From Ralstonia pickettii DTP0602 (GTDB taxonomy: Bacteria > Pseudomonadota > Gammaproteobacteria > Burkholderiales > Burkholderiaceae): a DNA stretch of 64,000 nt. Where the stretch lies: assembly GCA_000471925.1 (NCBI GenBank), contig CP006668.1:2418001-2482000 (forward strand), read 5' to 3'. Under the pieces are notes generated by a model that did not search any database, was not told where the DNA came from, and was given only the letters and a program-made list of their open reading frames with translations. The translations under genes were made by a program, and so were the position numbers. Of the stretch, positions 1 through 7,779 are shown one piece after another. Position 1 is the stretch's first letter; the number at the start of each line of letters is the position of its first letter.

Positions 1-2
1 CG

Positions 3-1271
3 CCGATGCTGGCGCTGGGCACCAGTCTTGCCGCCGGCTATATGCTGAGCGCGCTGTTCCCGCCCGATTCGGTCATCAATACTTGGCAACTGACGCTGCT
101 GGACCTGGGCTTCGTCAGCAAAGGCCTGACGCTGCGGGTGAACTCCACCTTTATCCTGGCCACGGCCTTCCTGCTGATCACCTTCAAGCTGCAGCACAGC
201 GGCGCGTCGGCCGCGGCCACCACGCAGCGCATCCTGGGCATCGCCTCGCTGACGCCGCTGGTGGTGATCGCGCTGGTGCCGATGTTCACCGGCGACATGC
301 CGTCCACCAGCTTCCTGCCGCTGCTGCCGCTGACGCACGATGCCTCGGGCGCCGCGGTGCTGGGTGGCTGGAACGCCGCCGGCATCAGCACCGCGATGGG
401 CGCGATGTTCCTGGCGTGCTGGTCGACCTTCGGCTTCGAGACCGCGGTCTGCTACACCCGCGAGTTCAAGGACCCGCAGAAGGACACCTTCAAGGCGATC
501 TTCTGGTCCGGCGTGCTGTGCCTGTTCATGTTCATCGCGGTGCCGATCGCCTTCCAGGGCTCGCTCGGGCTAACGGGAATGCTGGAACCGTCCATCGTCG
601 ACGGCTCCGGCGTGGGCGCGGCCATGGCGCGCTTCGTCGGCGGCGGTGCGGTGGTGTTCAACGTGATCGTGGTGATGCTGGTGCTCGCGATCCTGCTGAT
701 CGTGATGACCTCGATGATGGGCTCGTCGCGCACGCTGTACCAGGCCTCGCTCGACGGCTGGCTGCCGCGCTACCTCTCGCACGTCAACGAGCACGGCGCC
801 CCGACGCGCGCGATGTGGACGGACCTGGTGTTCAACCTGTTCCTGCTGCTGATGTCGAACTACATGGCGGTGCTGTCGATCTCCAACGTCTGCTATATGA
901 TCTTCGTGTTCCTGAACCTGCAGTCGGGCTGGATCCACCGCATGGACCGCCCGGACTGGGCGCGCCCGTACAAGTGCAAGAACTGGCTGCTGGCACTGGG
1001 CGCGTTCTTCGGGTTCTTCGACCTGGCCTTCGTCGGCGCCGGGGCCAACTTCCAGGGCGAGAACACGCTGCGCAACGGCCTGATCGCCGCGCTGCTGATC
1101 GTGCCGGTGTTCGTGTACCGCCACTACATCCAGGACAAGGGCCGGTTCCCCAAGTCGATGCGACGCGACATGGAACTGCCCAATGCCCGCGCCGGCGTGC
1201 TGCCCTACGTGGCGCTGATCGTCGGCGGCCTGGTGGTGTGGATCGCTGCCAAGCTGACGGTGATCACCTGA
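3..1271 (+). CDS. APC-superfamily amino acid permease, 5' end missing
   Basis: The reading frame is open to the left window edge, so this is the C-terminal part (about 420 residues visible) of an inner-membrane permease whose start lies outside. It has roughly nine or ten hydrophobic helices. The central segment with TFGFETAVCYTREFKDPQ resembles the helix 6 / following-loop region of APC-superfamily amino acid and polyamine transporters, where an acidic residue follows the phenylalanine/glycine-rich helix. The loop segment SRTLYQASLDGWLPRYL is also typical of this superfamily (small residues, then DGxLP). Substrate cannot be read from sequence. It is followed after 73 bp by an oxygenase-type reductase on the same strand, so it may feed a catabolic pathway whose oxygenase lies upstream of the window; that link is inference. 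Confidence 0.85.
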   Translation, partial: PMLALGTSLAAGYMLSALFPPDSVINTWQLTLLDLGFVSKGLTLRVNSTFILATAFLLITFKLQHSGASAAATTQRILGIASLTPLVVIALVPMFTGDMPSTSFLPLLPLTHDASGAAVLGGWNAAGISTAMGAMFLACWSTFGFETAVCYTREFKDPQKDTFKAIFWSGVLCLFMFIAVPIAFQGSLGLTGMLEPSIVDGSGVGAAMARFVGGGAVVFNVIVVMLVLAILLIVMTSMMGSSRTLYQASLDGWLPRYLSHVNEHGAPTRAMWTDLVFNLFLLLMSNYMAVLSISNVCYMIFVFLNLQSGWIHRMDRPDWARPYKCKNWLLALGAFFGFFDLAFVGAGANFQGENTLRNGLIAALLIVPVFVYRHYIQDKGRFPKSMRRDMELPNARAGVLPYVALIVGGLVVWIAAKLTVIT

Positions 1272-1344
1272 CGGCCTTCGGCAGGCCGGCGCCCTGGCCG
1301 GCCTGCCTCCCTTCCCGATTTCCCTGAATTTCCGAGGTACCGCC

Positions 1345-2298
1345 ATGACTGACACGCTCCGCGTACGCGTCGGCCGCGTCGAGCCGCTGGCCGCCGGCAT
1401 CAAGCGCTTCACCCTGCAACCCTGCGACGGCGGTGCGATGCCCGCCTTCGACAGCGGCAGCCACGTGGTTGTCCATATGGACGGCGGCCGGCTGCGCAAC
1501 GCCTACTCGCTGACCAGCGCGCTGGACAACCCGGCGCACTACCAGATCGCCGTGCGGCTGGAAGAGGCCTCGCGCGGCGGCTCGCGCTACATGCACGAGC
1601 GGGTGCGCGAGGGCGACGAGCTGCACATCGGCGCACCGGCCAACCTGTTCGGCCTGGACCACGGCACCGGCCGCCACCTGCTGATCGCCGGCGGCATCGG
1701 CATCACGCCGTTCATGACGCATATCCAGGCGCTGGCGGCGCGCAACGCCGAGTTCCAGCTGCACTACTGCTTCCGCAACCGGCAGTCCGCGGCCTTCCTG
1801 GACGTATTGCCGGGCACGCTGCAGCCCGGCCAGCTCCATCTCTATGAGAGCGATACCGGCACCATGCTCGACATCGCCGCGCTGATCGCCGCGCAGCCGG
1901 CCGATACGCATGTCTATGTGTGCGGGCCGTCGGTACTGAACGATGCGGTGGTCAACGCGGCGCGCGCGGCTGGCTGGGACGCGGGCCGCATCCACTTCGA
2001 GCAGTTCCGCAACGAGGTGGACGCCACCGGCGGCGCGTTCGAGGCCGTGCTGCAGAAGAGCGGGCGGACGCTGCAGGTCGGGGCGGACGAGTCGCTGTTG
2101 CGCGCCATCGAGAAGGCCGGCGTCAAGGTGGACTGCATGTGCCGCGAGGGCATCTGCGGGTCGTGCGAGACCGCCATCCTGGACGGTGAGGCCGACCATC
2201 GCGACCAGTACCTGTCGGATGCGGAGAAGACGGCGCAGAAGACCATGATGCTGTGCGTGTCGCGTTGCAAGGGGCAGAGGCTGGTGCTGGATCTTTAA
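1345..2298 (+). CDS. PDR/VanB-type oxygenase reductase (flavin, NAD(P)H, [2Fe-2S])
   Basis: This 317-residue protein has the phthalate-dioxygenase-reductase layout. A flavin-binding barrel comes first (RNAYSLTSA around residue 51, where RxYS contacts the flavin). An NAD(P)H-binding domain follows (IAGGIGITPF near 114, then YVCGP near 192), and a C-terminal plant-type ferredoxin comes last. The iron-sulfur ligands are visible: C266, C271, C274 (Cx4Cx2C) and C304. Such proteins pass electrons from NAD(P)H to a Rieske oxygenase. No oxygenase is present in the window, so the partner is probably upstream or elsewhere. The ATG is preceded by GAGG at a suitable distance. Closest functional classes are VanB-like and glycine-betaine oxygenase reductases; the substrate pathway is unresolved. 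Confidence 0.88.
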   Translation: MTDTLRVRVGRVEPLAAGIKRFTLQPCDGGAMPAFDSGSHVVVHMDGGRLRNAYSLTSALDNPAHYQIAVRLEEASRGGSRYMHERVREGDELHIGAPANLFGLDHGTGRHLLIAGGIGITPFMTHIQALAARNAEFQLHYCFRNRQSAAFLDVLPGTLQPGQLHLYESDTGTMLDIAALIAAQPADTHVYVCGPSVLNDAVVNAARAAGWDAGRIHFEQFRNEVDATGGAFEAVLQKSGRTLQVGADESLLRAIEKAGVKVDCMCREGICGSCETAILDGEADHRDQYLSDAEKTAQKTMMLCVSRCKGQRLVLDL

Positions 2299-2316
2299 GC
2301 AGGCCCGGCACTATCA

Positions 2317-2332
2317 GCAACCTTTCGGTTGC
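2317..2332. promoter_or_regulatory. GCAACC-TTTC-GGTTGC palindrome, candidate ArsR operator or terminator stem
   Basis: A perfect 6-bp inverted repeat with a 4-nt loop lies 18 bp after the reductase stop. Its GCAAC/GTTGC half-sites match the larger palindrome at 2354-2377. Shared half-sites make a regulator-binding role more likely than simple termination, since no T-run follows. Which of the two it is remains undecided. Confidence 0.4.
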
Positions 2333-2353
2333 ATTTCCCCACCCGGCCTCCTA

Positions 2354-2377
2354 ATATGCAACCACAGCGTTGCATAT
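2354..2377. promoter_or_regulatory. Candidate ArsR operator: perfect 9-bp inverted repeat
   Basis: ATATGCAAC and GTTGCATAT are exact reverse complements separated by 6 nt. The site lies 23 bp upstream of the SRPBCC start and in front of a gene pair that encodes an ArsR-type repressor. ArsR-family proteins bind AT-flanked dyads of this kind and usually repress their own operon. The role is inferred from position and symmetry. Confidence 0.6.
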
Positions 2378-2400
2378 CGAACCCTGACAGGAGACCGGAC

Positions 2401-2865
2401 ATGCCGACCGAAACCGACCGCATCGAACGCAGCATCCTGATAGAAGCCCCCGTGGCGCGCGTCTGGCACGCGCTGACCGATGCCGACACCTTCGGCAGCT
2501 GGTTTGGCGTCAAGTTTGACGGCGTCACTTTCGCCCCCGGCCAGCGCGCTGTCGGCAGCATCACCTACCCCGGCTACGAATACCTGAAGTTCGACGTGCA
2601 GGTCGAACGCATGGAGCCGGAAAAGCTGCTGTCCTGGCGCTGGCACCCGGCCCCGCTGGAACGCGGGCGCGACTATTCCGACGAACCGGCCACGCTGGTG
2701 GAATTCACGCTCCGGGAGGTGGACGGCGGCACCATGCTGACCGTGGTGGAGTCCGGCTTCGACCAGATCCCGCCCGAACGCCGCATGGACGCCTTTCGCA
2801 TCAACAGCAGCGGCTGGGATGAACAAGTGAACAATGTCCGCAAGCATCTCACCGGCGCTGCCTGA
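2401..2865 (+). CDS. SRPBCC / AHSA1-domain protein
   Basis: This 154-residue single-domain protein matches the AHSA1 (activator of Hsp90 ATPase homologue 1-like) branch of the SRPBCC fold. It starts with IERSILIEAPVARVWHALTD, continues with FGSWFGVKF, and has the late TMLTVVESGFDQIP strand and helix. These proteins form a helix-grip cavity for hydrophobic ligands. The start was placed at 2401 because CAGGAG precedes it; the in-frame Met codons further upstream would put the operator palindrome inside the gene. It overlaps the following arsR-type gene by 32 bp. AHSA1/ArsR pairs are common in proteobacteria, with the ArsR protein controlling the pair. The ligand is unknown. Confidence 0.85.
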   Translation: MPTETDRIERSILIEAPVARVWHALTDADTFGSWFGVKFDGVTFAPGQRAVGSITYPGYEYLKFDVQVERMEPEKLLSWRWHPAPLERGRDYSDEPATLVEFTLREVDGGTMLTVVESGFDQIPPERRMDAFRINSSGWDEQVNNVRKHLTGAA

Positions 2866-3193
2866 AGCCCTGGACGTGCGGCAGTCTGCAGTGGTCTTTG
2901 CCGCGCTGGGCGATGAAACCCGCCTGCGGCTGGTGGCGGCGCTGTGCGCCGGCGGCACGATGTCGATCGCGCAGCTGACCGCGGGCAGCGCCATGACGCG
3001 GCAGGCGGTCACCAAGCACCTGGAGGTGCTGTCGCAGGCGGGCCTGGTGCGCGACAGCAAGGCCGGGCGCGAACGCCTGTGGCAGTTCGAGCCGGAGCAA
3101 CTCGACGCCGCGCGGCGTTCGCTGGAGACGATCGGGCGGCAGTGGGACCATGCGCTGATGAAGCTGAAGCTGGCGGTGGAGCAAGAGCACTAA
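2834..3193 (+). CDS. ArsR-family winged-helix transcriptional regulator
   Basis: This 119-residue cytoplasmic repressor has the ArsR winged helix: FAALGDETRLRLVAAL (first helices), a recognition helix in MTRQAVTKHLEVLSQAGLV, and the wing with GRERLWQFEP. It lacks the ELCVCDL-type cysteine motif of metal-sensing ArsR proteins, so it belongs to the non-metal subgroup that is often coupled to SRPBCC proteins. The start overlaps the end of the SRPBCC gene by 32 bp, which fits translational coupling. It probably binds the palindromes at 2317-2332 and 2354-2377 and autoregulates the pair. The effector is unknown and could be the ligand of the neighbouring SRPBCC protein. Confidence 0.88.
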   Translation: MSASISPALPEALDVRQSAVVFAALGDETRLRLVAALCAGGTMSIAQLTAGSAMTRQAVTKHLEVLSQAGLVRDSKAGRERLWQFEPEQLDAARRSLETIGRQWDHALMKLKLAVEQEH

Positions 3194-3230
3194 CGCCCCC
3201 CTGCCCGCGCCCCGCCTTGCGCGCGGGCAA

Positions 3231-3258
3231 TGGACACTGGATCACCCGCCGCTATACT
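3231..3258 (+). promoter_or_regulatory. Sigma-70-type promoter for the ABC export operon
   Basis: TGGACA (3231-3236) and TATACT (3253-3258) each match the consensus at five of six positions, with a 16-bp spacer. They lie 75 bp upstream of the TTG start of the membrane fusion protein and after the arsR stop. No transcript data support it; the call rests on the hexamers and spacing. Confidence 0.5.
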
Positions 3259-3332
3259 GAGAGCCCGCCCACACAGCAACTCGCAGGCAGGCGCAGTCAG
3301 GCCCGCGCCGTCCTGCCGGAGGAAGCGCGCAA

Positions 3333-4550
3333 TTGGCTGATCAAGACCTGGCAAGGCTGAAAATCGACCGCAGCGCCACCGCCGCGCCCGGCGCCCGCAT
3401 CCGTCCCCGGCGCAGATGGGTGCGCTATGCAGTGATCGCGCTGGTCCTGCTCGCCGTCATCGGCATCGCCATCCGGCTCGCCGGCCCCCAGGCTGTGCAG
3501 ACCACCACCGTCACCTCCGCCTATCCCACGCAGAACTTCACGCTGCTCAACGCCACCGGCTACGTCGTGCCGCAACGCAAGGCGGCGGTCGCGTCCAAGG
3601 CGCAGGGCCGGCTGGAATGGCTGGGCGTGCTGGAAGGCTCGCGCGTCAAGAAGGACGAAATCATCGCCCGGCTGGAGAGCAAGGACGTGGAAGCCTCGTT
3701 CGCGCAGGCCCAGGCCCAGGTGAAGGTGGCGCAGGCCAACCTGGAGTTGCAGCAGGCCGAATTGCGCGACGCTGAAGTCAACCTGCGCCGCTCCGAGATC
3801 CTGATCGTGCCCAACGCGATCTCGCGCAACCAGTACGACGCCGACGTGGCGCGGTACCACAAGGCGCGCGCGTCGATCAACAGCTCGCGAGCTTCGATCG
3901 ACTCGGCGCAGGCCAATGCGCGCGCCGCCGAAGTGGCGGTGCAACAGACCGTGGTCCGCGCTCCGTTTGACGGCGTGGTGCTGGTCAAGCATGCCAACGT
4001 GGGCGACAACATCACGCCGTTCTCGGCCGCCGCCGACACCAAGGGTGCGATCGTGACCATCGCCGACATGGAAACGCTGGAGGTGGAAGCCGACGTCGCC
4101 GAATCCAATATCGGCAAGATCCGCGTCGACCAGCCGTGCGAGTTGTTGCTGGATGCACTGCCCGGGCTGCGGCTGGCCGGGCAGGTGTCGCGCATCGTGC
4201 CGACGGTGGACCGTTCCAAGGCCACGGTGCTGGTCAAGGTGCGCTTTGTCGACCGCGATGCGCGCGTGCTGCCGGACATGAGCGCCAAGATCGCATTCCT
4301 GTCGCGCGCGGCCACGGCGCAGGACCGCCAGCCGATGGTGGCAGTGCAGGCTGCCGCCGTGGTCACGCGCGACGGCCGGCAGGTAGCCTATGTGGTGAAG
4401 GACGGCAAGGCCCACGAAGTGCAGGTGAAGACCGGCGACAAGCTGGGCGAGCTGGTTGCGGTGCATGGCGTCAAGCCCGGCGACGTGCTGGTGCTTTCGC
4501 CCGGCGACAAGATCGGCGACGGCGACCGCGTGGCGCCGGCCAAGCCATGA
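3333..4550 (+). CDS. Periplasmic membrane-fusion protein of an ABC exporter (MacA/HlyD-like)
   Basis: This 405-residue protein has a short cytoplasmic N-terminus and a single membrane anchor (about residues 29-48). It continues with the lipoyl/barrel-sandwich half (KAQGRLEWLGVLEGSRVKKDEIIARLE) and a long helical hairpin rich in Ala/Gln (FAQAQAQVKVAQANLELQQAELRDAE). The second lipoyl half and the beta-barrel follow (VRAPFDGVVLVK, then MSAKIAFLSR). It should bridge the inner-membrane ABC components to an outer-membrane channel. Translation appears to start at TTG 3333, with GGAGG (3318-3322) at good spacing and no suitable ATG nearby. It heads a four-gene operon with an ATPase and two permeases; no TolC-like gene is in the window. 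Substrate is unknown. Confidence 0.87.
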   Translation: MADQDLARLKIDRSATAAPGARIRPRRRWVRYAVIALVLLAVIGIAIRLAGPQAVQTTTVTSAYPTQNFTLLNATGYVVPQRKAAVASKAQGRLEWLGVLEGSRVKKDEIIARLESKDVEASFAQAQAQVKVAQANLELQQAELRDAEVNLRRSEILIVPNAISRNQYDADVARYHKARASINSSRASIDSAQANARAAEVAVQQTVVRAPFDGVVLVKHANVGDNITPFSAAADTKGAIVTIADMETLEVEADVAESNIGKIRVDQPCELLLDALPGLRLAGQVSRIVPTVDRSKATVLVKVRFVDRDARVLPDMSAKIAFLSRAATAQDRQPMVAVQAAAVVTRDGRQVAYVVKDGKAHEVQVKTGDKLGELVAVHGVKPGDVLVLSPGDKIGDGDRVAPAKP

Positions 4551-4560
4551 GGATGGCGGC

Positions 4561-5274
4561 ATGAACGCCCCCTCGCCTCCCCCTGGCGCCACGCCGCTGG
4601 TGCAGATCAGCCACGTCGCCAAGTCCTACCGCCGCGGCGTGCAGACCGTGCCGGTGCTGACCGATATTTCGCTCGAGATCGGCGAAGGCGATTTTGTCGC
4701 GCTGATGGGGCCGTCCGGCTCGGGCAAGAGCACGCTGCTGAACCTGATCGCCGGCATCGACCGGCCCGACAGCGGCACGCTGCGCGTGGCTGGGCTCGAC
4801 ATCACCCAGCTGCCGGAAGCCACGCTGGCCGAATGGCGCGCCGCCAACGTTGGCTTTATCTTCCAGTTCTATAACCTGATGCCGGTGCTGACCGCGTTCG
4901 AGAACGTGGAACTGCCGCTGATGCTGACCGGCCTGCCGCGCGCGGAACGGCGCGCGCGCGTGGAACTGGTGCTAAGCATGGTGAACCTGTCCGATCGCAT
5001 GAGTCACTACCCGTCGGAGCTGTCCGGCGGCCAGCAGCAGCGCGTGGCGATCGCGCGCGCGCTGATCACCGACCCGACGCTGATCGTTGCCGACGAACCC
5101 ACCGGCGACCTGGACCGCACCTCCGCCGCGGAGATCCTGGCGATGATGCAGCGGCTCAATGCGGAAGTCGGCAAGACCATCATCATGGTCACGCACGATG
5201 CGCATGCGGCCGCCGCGGCCGGCTCGCTGGTGCACCTGGAGAAAGGGGAGCTGATCCGTGGCGAGGTCGCCTGA
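4561..5274 (+). CDS. ABC exporter ATPase (MacB/LolD type)
   Basis: This 237-residue nucleotide-binding subunit has Walker A GPSGSGKST (50-58), the signature LSGGQQQR, Walker B LIVADEP and the switch histidine in MVTHD. The sequence FQFYNLMPVLTAFENVELPL is typical of the MacB/LolD/FtsE branch, whose permeases are mechanotransmitters rather than channels. The ATG at 4561 is 10 bp after the fusion-protein stop and fits the family start. It forms an operon with the fusion protein upstream and two FtsX-like permeases downstream. ATP hydrolysis would drive envelope export or lipid/lipoprotein handling. Substrate cannot be deduced. Confidence 0.93.
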   Translation: MNAPSPPPGATPLVQISHVAKSYRRGVQTVPVLTDISLEIGEGDFVALMGPSGSGKSTLLNLIAGIDRPDSGTLRVAGLDITQLPEATLAEWRAANVGFIFQFYNLMPVLTAFENVELPLMLTGLPRAERRARVELVLSMVNLSDRMSHYPSELSGGQQQRVAIARALITDPTLIVADEPTGDLDRTSAAEILAMMQRLNAEVGKTIIMVTHDAHAAAAAGSLVHLEKGELIRGEVA

Positions 5275-5280
5275 CTGCTC

Positions 5281-6435
5281 ATGTACGCGCTCAAGCTGAT
5301 CGCCCGCAACGCGCTGCGCCACAAGCTGCGCACCGCGCTGACGGTGTTCGGGCTGGTGATCGCGGTGCTGGCGTTCGGGCTGCTGCAGACCGTGATCGAC
5401 GCCTGGTATGCGGGCGCCTCGGCCGCGTCCAGCGCACGGCTGGTGACGCGCAACGCGATCTCGCTGGTGTTCCCGCTGCCGCTCAGCTATGAGAACCGCA
5501 TCAAGGGCGTCGAAGGCGTGACCATGGTGGCGCGCTCCAACTGGTTCGGCGGCGTCTACCGCGATCCCAAGAATTTCTTCGCGCAGTTCGCGGTTTCGGA
5601 CAACTACCTCGACCTCTATCCCGAGTTCATCGTGCCCGAGCAGCAGCGCGCAGACTACCGGCGCGACCGCAAGGGCGCGCTGGTCGGGCGCCAGCTGGCG
5701 GACCAGTTTGGCTTCAAGATCGGCGACGTGATCCCGATCAAGGGCACCATCTACCCCGGCACCTGGGAGTTCGTGGTGCGCGGCATCATGGACGGGCGCG
5801 ACGAGAGCATCATCACGCGGCAGATGGTGTTCCACTGGGAGTACCTGAACGAGACCGTGCGCAAGCGCACCTCGCGCCAGGCCGACCAGGTCGGCGTCTT
5901 CGTGCTGGGTGTCGACAACCCTGACAACACCGCGGCGATCTCGCGCAATGTCGACGCCGTGTTCCGCAACTCGCTGGCCGAGACCCTGACCGAAACCGAG
6001 CAGGCCTTCCAGCTGGGCTTTGTCGCCATGTCCAACCAGATCATCGCTGCGATCCGCGTGGTCTCCTACGTGGTGATCCTGATCATCATGGCGGTGATGG
6101 CCAACGCCATGGCGATGAGCGCGCGCGAGCGCACCGTTGAGTACGCCACGCTCAAGGCGCTGGGCTTCGGGCCCGGCTTCCTGGCGATACTGGTGTTTGG
6201 CGAATCGCTGGCGATCTGCGTGGTCGGCGGCGCCCTCGGCATGCTGGCGACGCCACCGATGGCAACGGCCTTCAAGCAGGCGGTGGGCGGCGTGTTCCCG
6301 GTGTTCACGGTGTCGCCGCAAACCATGCAGCTGCAGGCGGCATGCGCGCTGGCGGTGGGAGTCTTTGCCGGCATCGTGCCCGCGGTCCAGGCCGCGCGCG
6401 TGCGCATCGTCGAAGGCCTGCGGGCCATCGGCTAG
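5281..6435 (+). CDS. ABC permease, FtsX/MacB-like (first of two)
   Basis: This 384-residue inner-membrane protein has the four-helix MacB/FtsX plan. One N-terminal helix follows IARNALRHKLRTALT, a large periplasmic domain of about 220 residues comes next, and three C-terminal helices end with IVPAVQAARVRIVEGLRAI. The segment ERTVEYATLKALGF is the coupling region seen in MacB-type permeases. It starts 6 bp after the ATPase stop. Together with the next gene it would form a heterodimeric permease, unlike MacB where the ATPase and permease are fused and homodimeric. Translocation substrate is unknown. Confidence 0.88.
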   Translation: MYALKLIARNALRHKLRTALTVFGLVIAVLAFGLLQTVIDAWYAGASAASSARLVTRNAISLVFPLPLSYENRIKGVEGVTMVARSNWFGGVYRDPKNFFAQFAVSDNYLDLYPEFIVPEQQRADYRRDRKGALVGRQLADQFGFKIGDVIPIKGTIYPGTWEFVVRGIMDGRDESIITRQMVFHWEYLNETVRKRTSRQADQVGVFVLGVDNPDNTAAISRNVDAVFRNSLAETLTETEQAFQLGFVAMSNQIIAAIRVVSYVVILIIMAVMANAMAMSARERTVEYATLKALGFGPGFLAILVFGESLAICVVGGALGMLATPPMATAFKQAVGGVFPVFTVSPQTMQLQAACALAVGVFAGIVPAVQAARVRIVEGLRAIG

Positions 6436-6446
6436 CGGAGGCGGCC

Positions 6447-7613
6447 GTGGCGATCCCCCTGACCTATATCGCGCGCAACCTGTGGGCCCGGCGCCTGACC
6501 ACGGCGCTGACCGCGGGCGGGCTGGCGCTGGTGGTCTTTGTTTTCGCCACCATGCTGATGCTGGACGCGGGCCTGAAGAAGACGCTGGTCACCACCGGCG
6601 AGCAGAACAACGTGGTGGTGATCCGCAAGGGCGCCGAGACCGAGATCCAGAGCTCGGTCAATCGCGACCAGGCCAGCATCATGGAGATGCATCCTGCGGT
6701 GGCCATGAGCGGCACCGGCCAGCCGCTGGCCTCGCGCGAGGCGGTGGTGCTGATCTCGCTGACCAAGGCCAGTACCGGGCAACCCTCCAACGTGGTGATC
6801 CGCGGCATCTCGCCGCTGGGCATGGACCTGCGCCCGCAGGTGAAGCTGGTGGCGGGGCGCATGTTCCGGCCGGGCTCGGCCGAGATCATCGTCGGCAGCA
6901 GCATTGCCGGCGGCTTTGCCGGCGTGCAGATCGGCGAACACCTGCGCTTTGCCCAGCGCGACTGGACCGTGGTCGGCCACTTCGACGCCGGCGGCAGCGG
7001 CTTCGATTCCGAGATCTGGGGCGACGTGGACCAGCTGATGCAGTCGTTCCGGCGCAACGCGTATTCGTCGATGGTGGTGCGGCTGGCCGACACCGCGAAG
7101 TTCGAGCGCTTTCGCGCCGAAATCGACGTCGACCCGCGCCTGGCGGACGAGGCCAAGCGCGAGCAGACCTTCTACAGTGACCAGTCCAAGGCGTTGTCCA
7201 GCTTTATCAATATCCTGGGCTTCACGCTGTCCACCATCTTCTCGATCGCCGCGATGATCGGCGCGATGATCACCATGTACGCGTCGGTGGCCAACCGCGT
7301 GGCGGAGATCGGCACGCTGCGCGCGCTCGGCTTCAAGCGCGCCAATGTGCTGGTGGCCTTCCTGATCGAGGCCGCGCTGCTGGGGCTGGTGGGCGGCGTG
7401 GCGGGGCTCGCGTGCGCGGCGCTGATGCAGTTCGCGTCGTTCTCGACCACCAACTTCCAGACCTTCGCCGACCTGTCTTTCCGCTTCATCCTGACGCCGG
7501 TGATTGCGCTGCAGACGCTGGCGTTCTCGATGACGATGGGGCTGGTGGGCGGCTTCCTGCCGGCGGTGCGGGCGGCGAGGATGAATATCGTGGATGCGTT
7601 GCGGGCGCGGTAG
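6447..7613 (+). CDS. ABC permease, FtsX/MacB-like (second of two)
   Basis: This 388-residue paralogue of the preceding permease has the same four-helix plan: LTYIARNLWARRLTTALT, an N-terminal helix, a periplasmic domain, then three helices. It has the coupling sequence NRVAEIGTLRALGFKR and the end FLPAVRAARMNIVDALRAR. A GTG at 6447 is the best start: GCGGAGGCG precedes it, and the conserved N-terminus begins there. It starts 11 bp after the first permease, so both are co-transcribed with the fusion protein and ATPase. The operon end is followed by a hairpin repeat region that also hosts an IS. Confidence 0.87.
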   Translation: MAIPLTYIARNLWARRLTTALTAGGLALVVFVFATMLMLDAGLKKTLVTTGEQNNVVVIRKGAETEIQSSVNRDQASIMEMHPAVAMSGTGQPLASREAVVLISLTKASTGQPSNVVIRGISPLGMDLRPQVKLVAGRMFRPGSAEIIVGSSIAGGFAGVQIGEHLRFAQRDWTVVGHFDAGGSGFDSEIWGDVDQLMQSFRRNAYSSMVVRLADTAKFERFRAEIDVDPRLADEAKREQTFYSDQSKALSSFINILGFTLSTIFSIAAMIGAMITMYASVANRVAEIGTLRALGFKRANVLVAFLIEAALLGLVGGVAGLACAALMQFASFSTTNFQTFADLSFRFILTPVIALQTLAFSMTMGLVGGFLPAVRAARMNIVDALRAR

Positions 7614-7649
7614 TGAGTAGCCGATAAGCGGTCGCCTCCCGCCGGTGTG

Positions 7650-7691
7650 CTCCCCTCTCCCGCTTGCGGGAAAGGGGGCGGGGGAGAGGGC
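7650..7691. repeat. REP-like GC hairpin repeat
   Basis: An imperfect palindrome built from CTCCCCTCTCCCGC and its G-rich complement follows the ABC operon. It resembles the short CCCCTCTCCC/GGGAGAGGGG extragenic palindromes scattered in Cupriavidus and Ralstonia genomes. A second copy (7761-7779, continued at 9279-9295) lies about 110 bp away and has been split by an IS. It may act as a transcription terminator or a bacterial interspersed repeat. Confidence 0.5.
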
Positions 7692-7769
7692 AGGCGCTGC
7701 AAGGAAAGTTATGCTCGGCAAAGCCGAAGGCTTCGCTTGACGTGGTTCCGTGCTAGCCCACCCCTCTCC

Positions 7770-7779
7770 CCCTGAGGGG
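7770..7779. repeat. Left target-site duplication of the IS4-family element
   Basis: CCCTGAGGGG directly precedes the left IS end and is repeated exactly at 9279-9288 after the right end. Ten bases is within the range known for IS4-family duplications. Because the IS ends and the target share C/G bases, the true duplication could be 8-10 bp. Confidence 0.7.

Noticed and set aside
2329..2400. Longer N-terminus for the SRPBCC protein
   Set aside because: It would place the inverted-repeat operator inside the gene. A good ribosome-binding site stands before ATG 2401.
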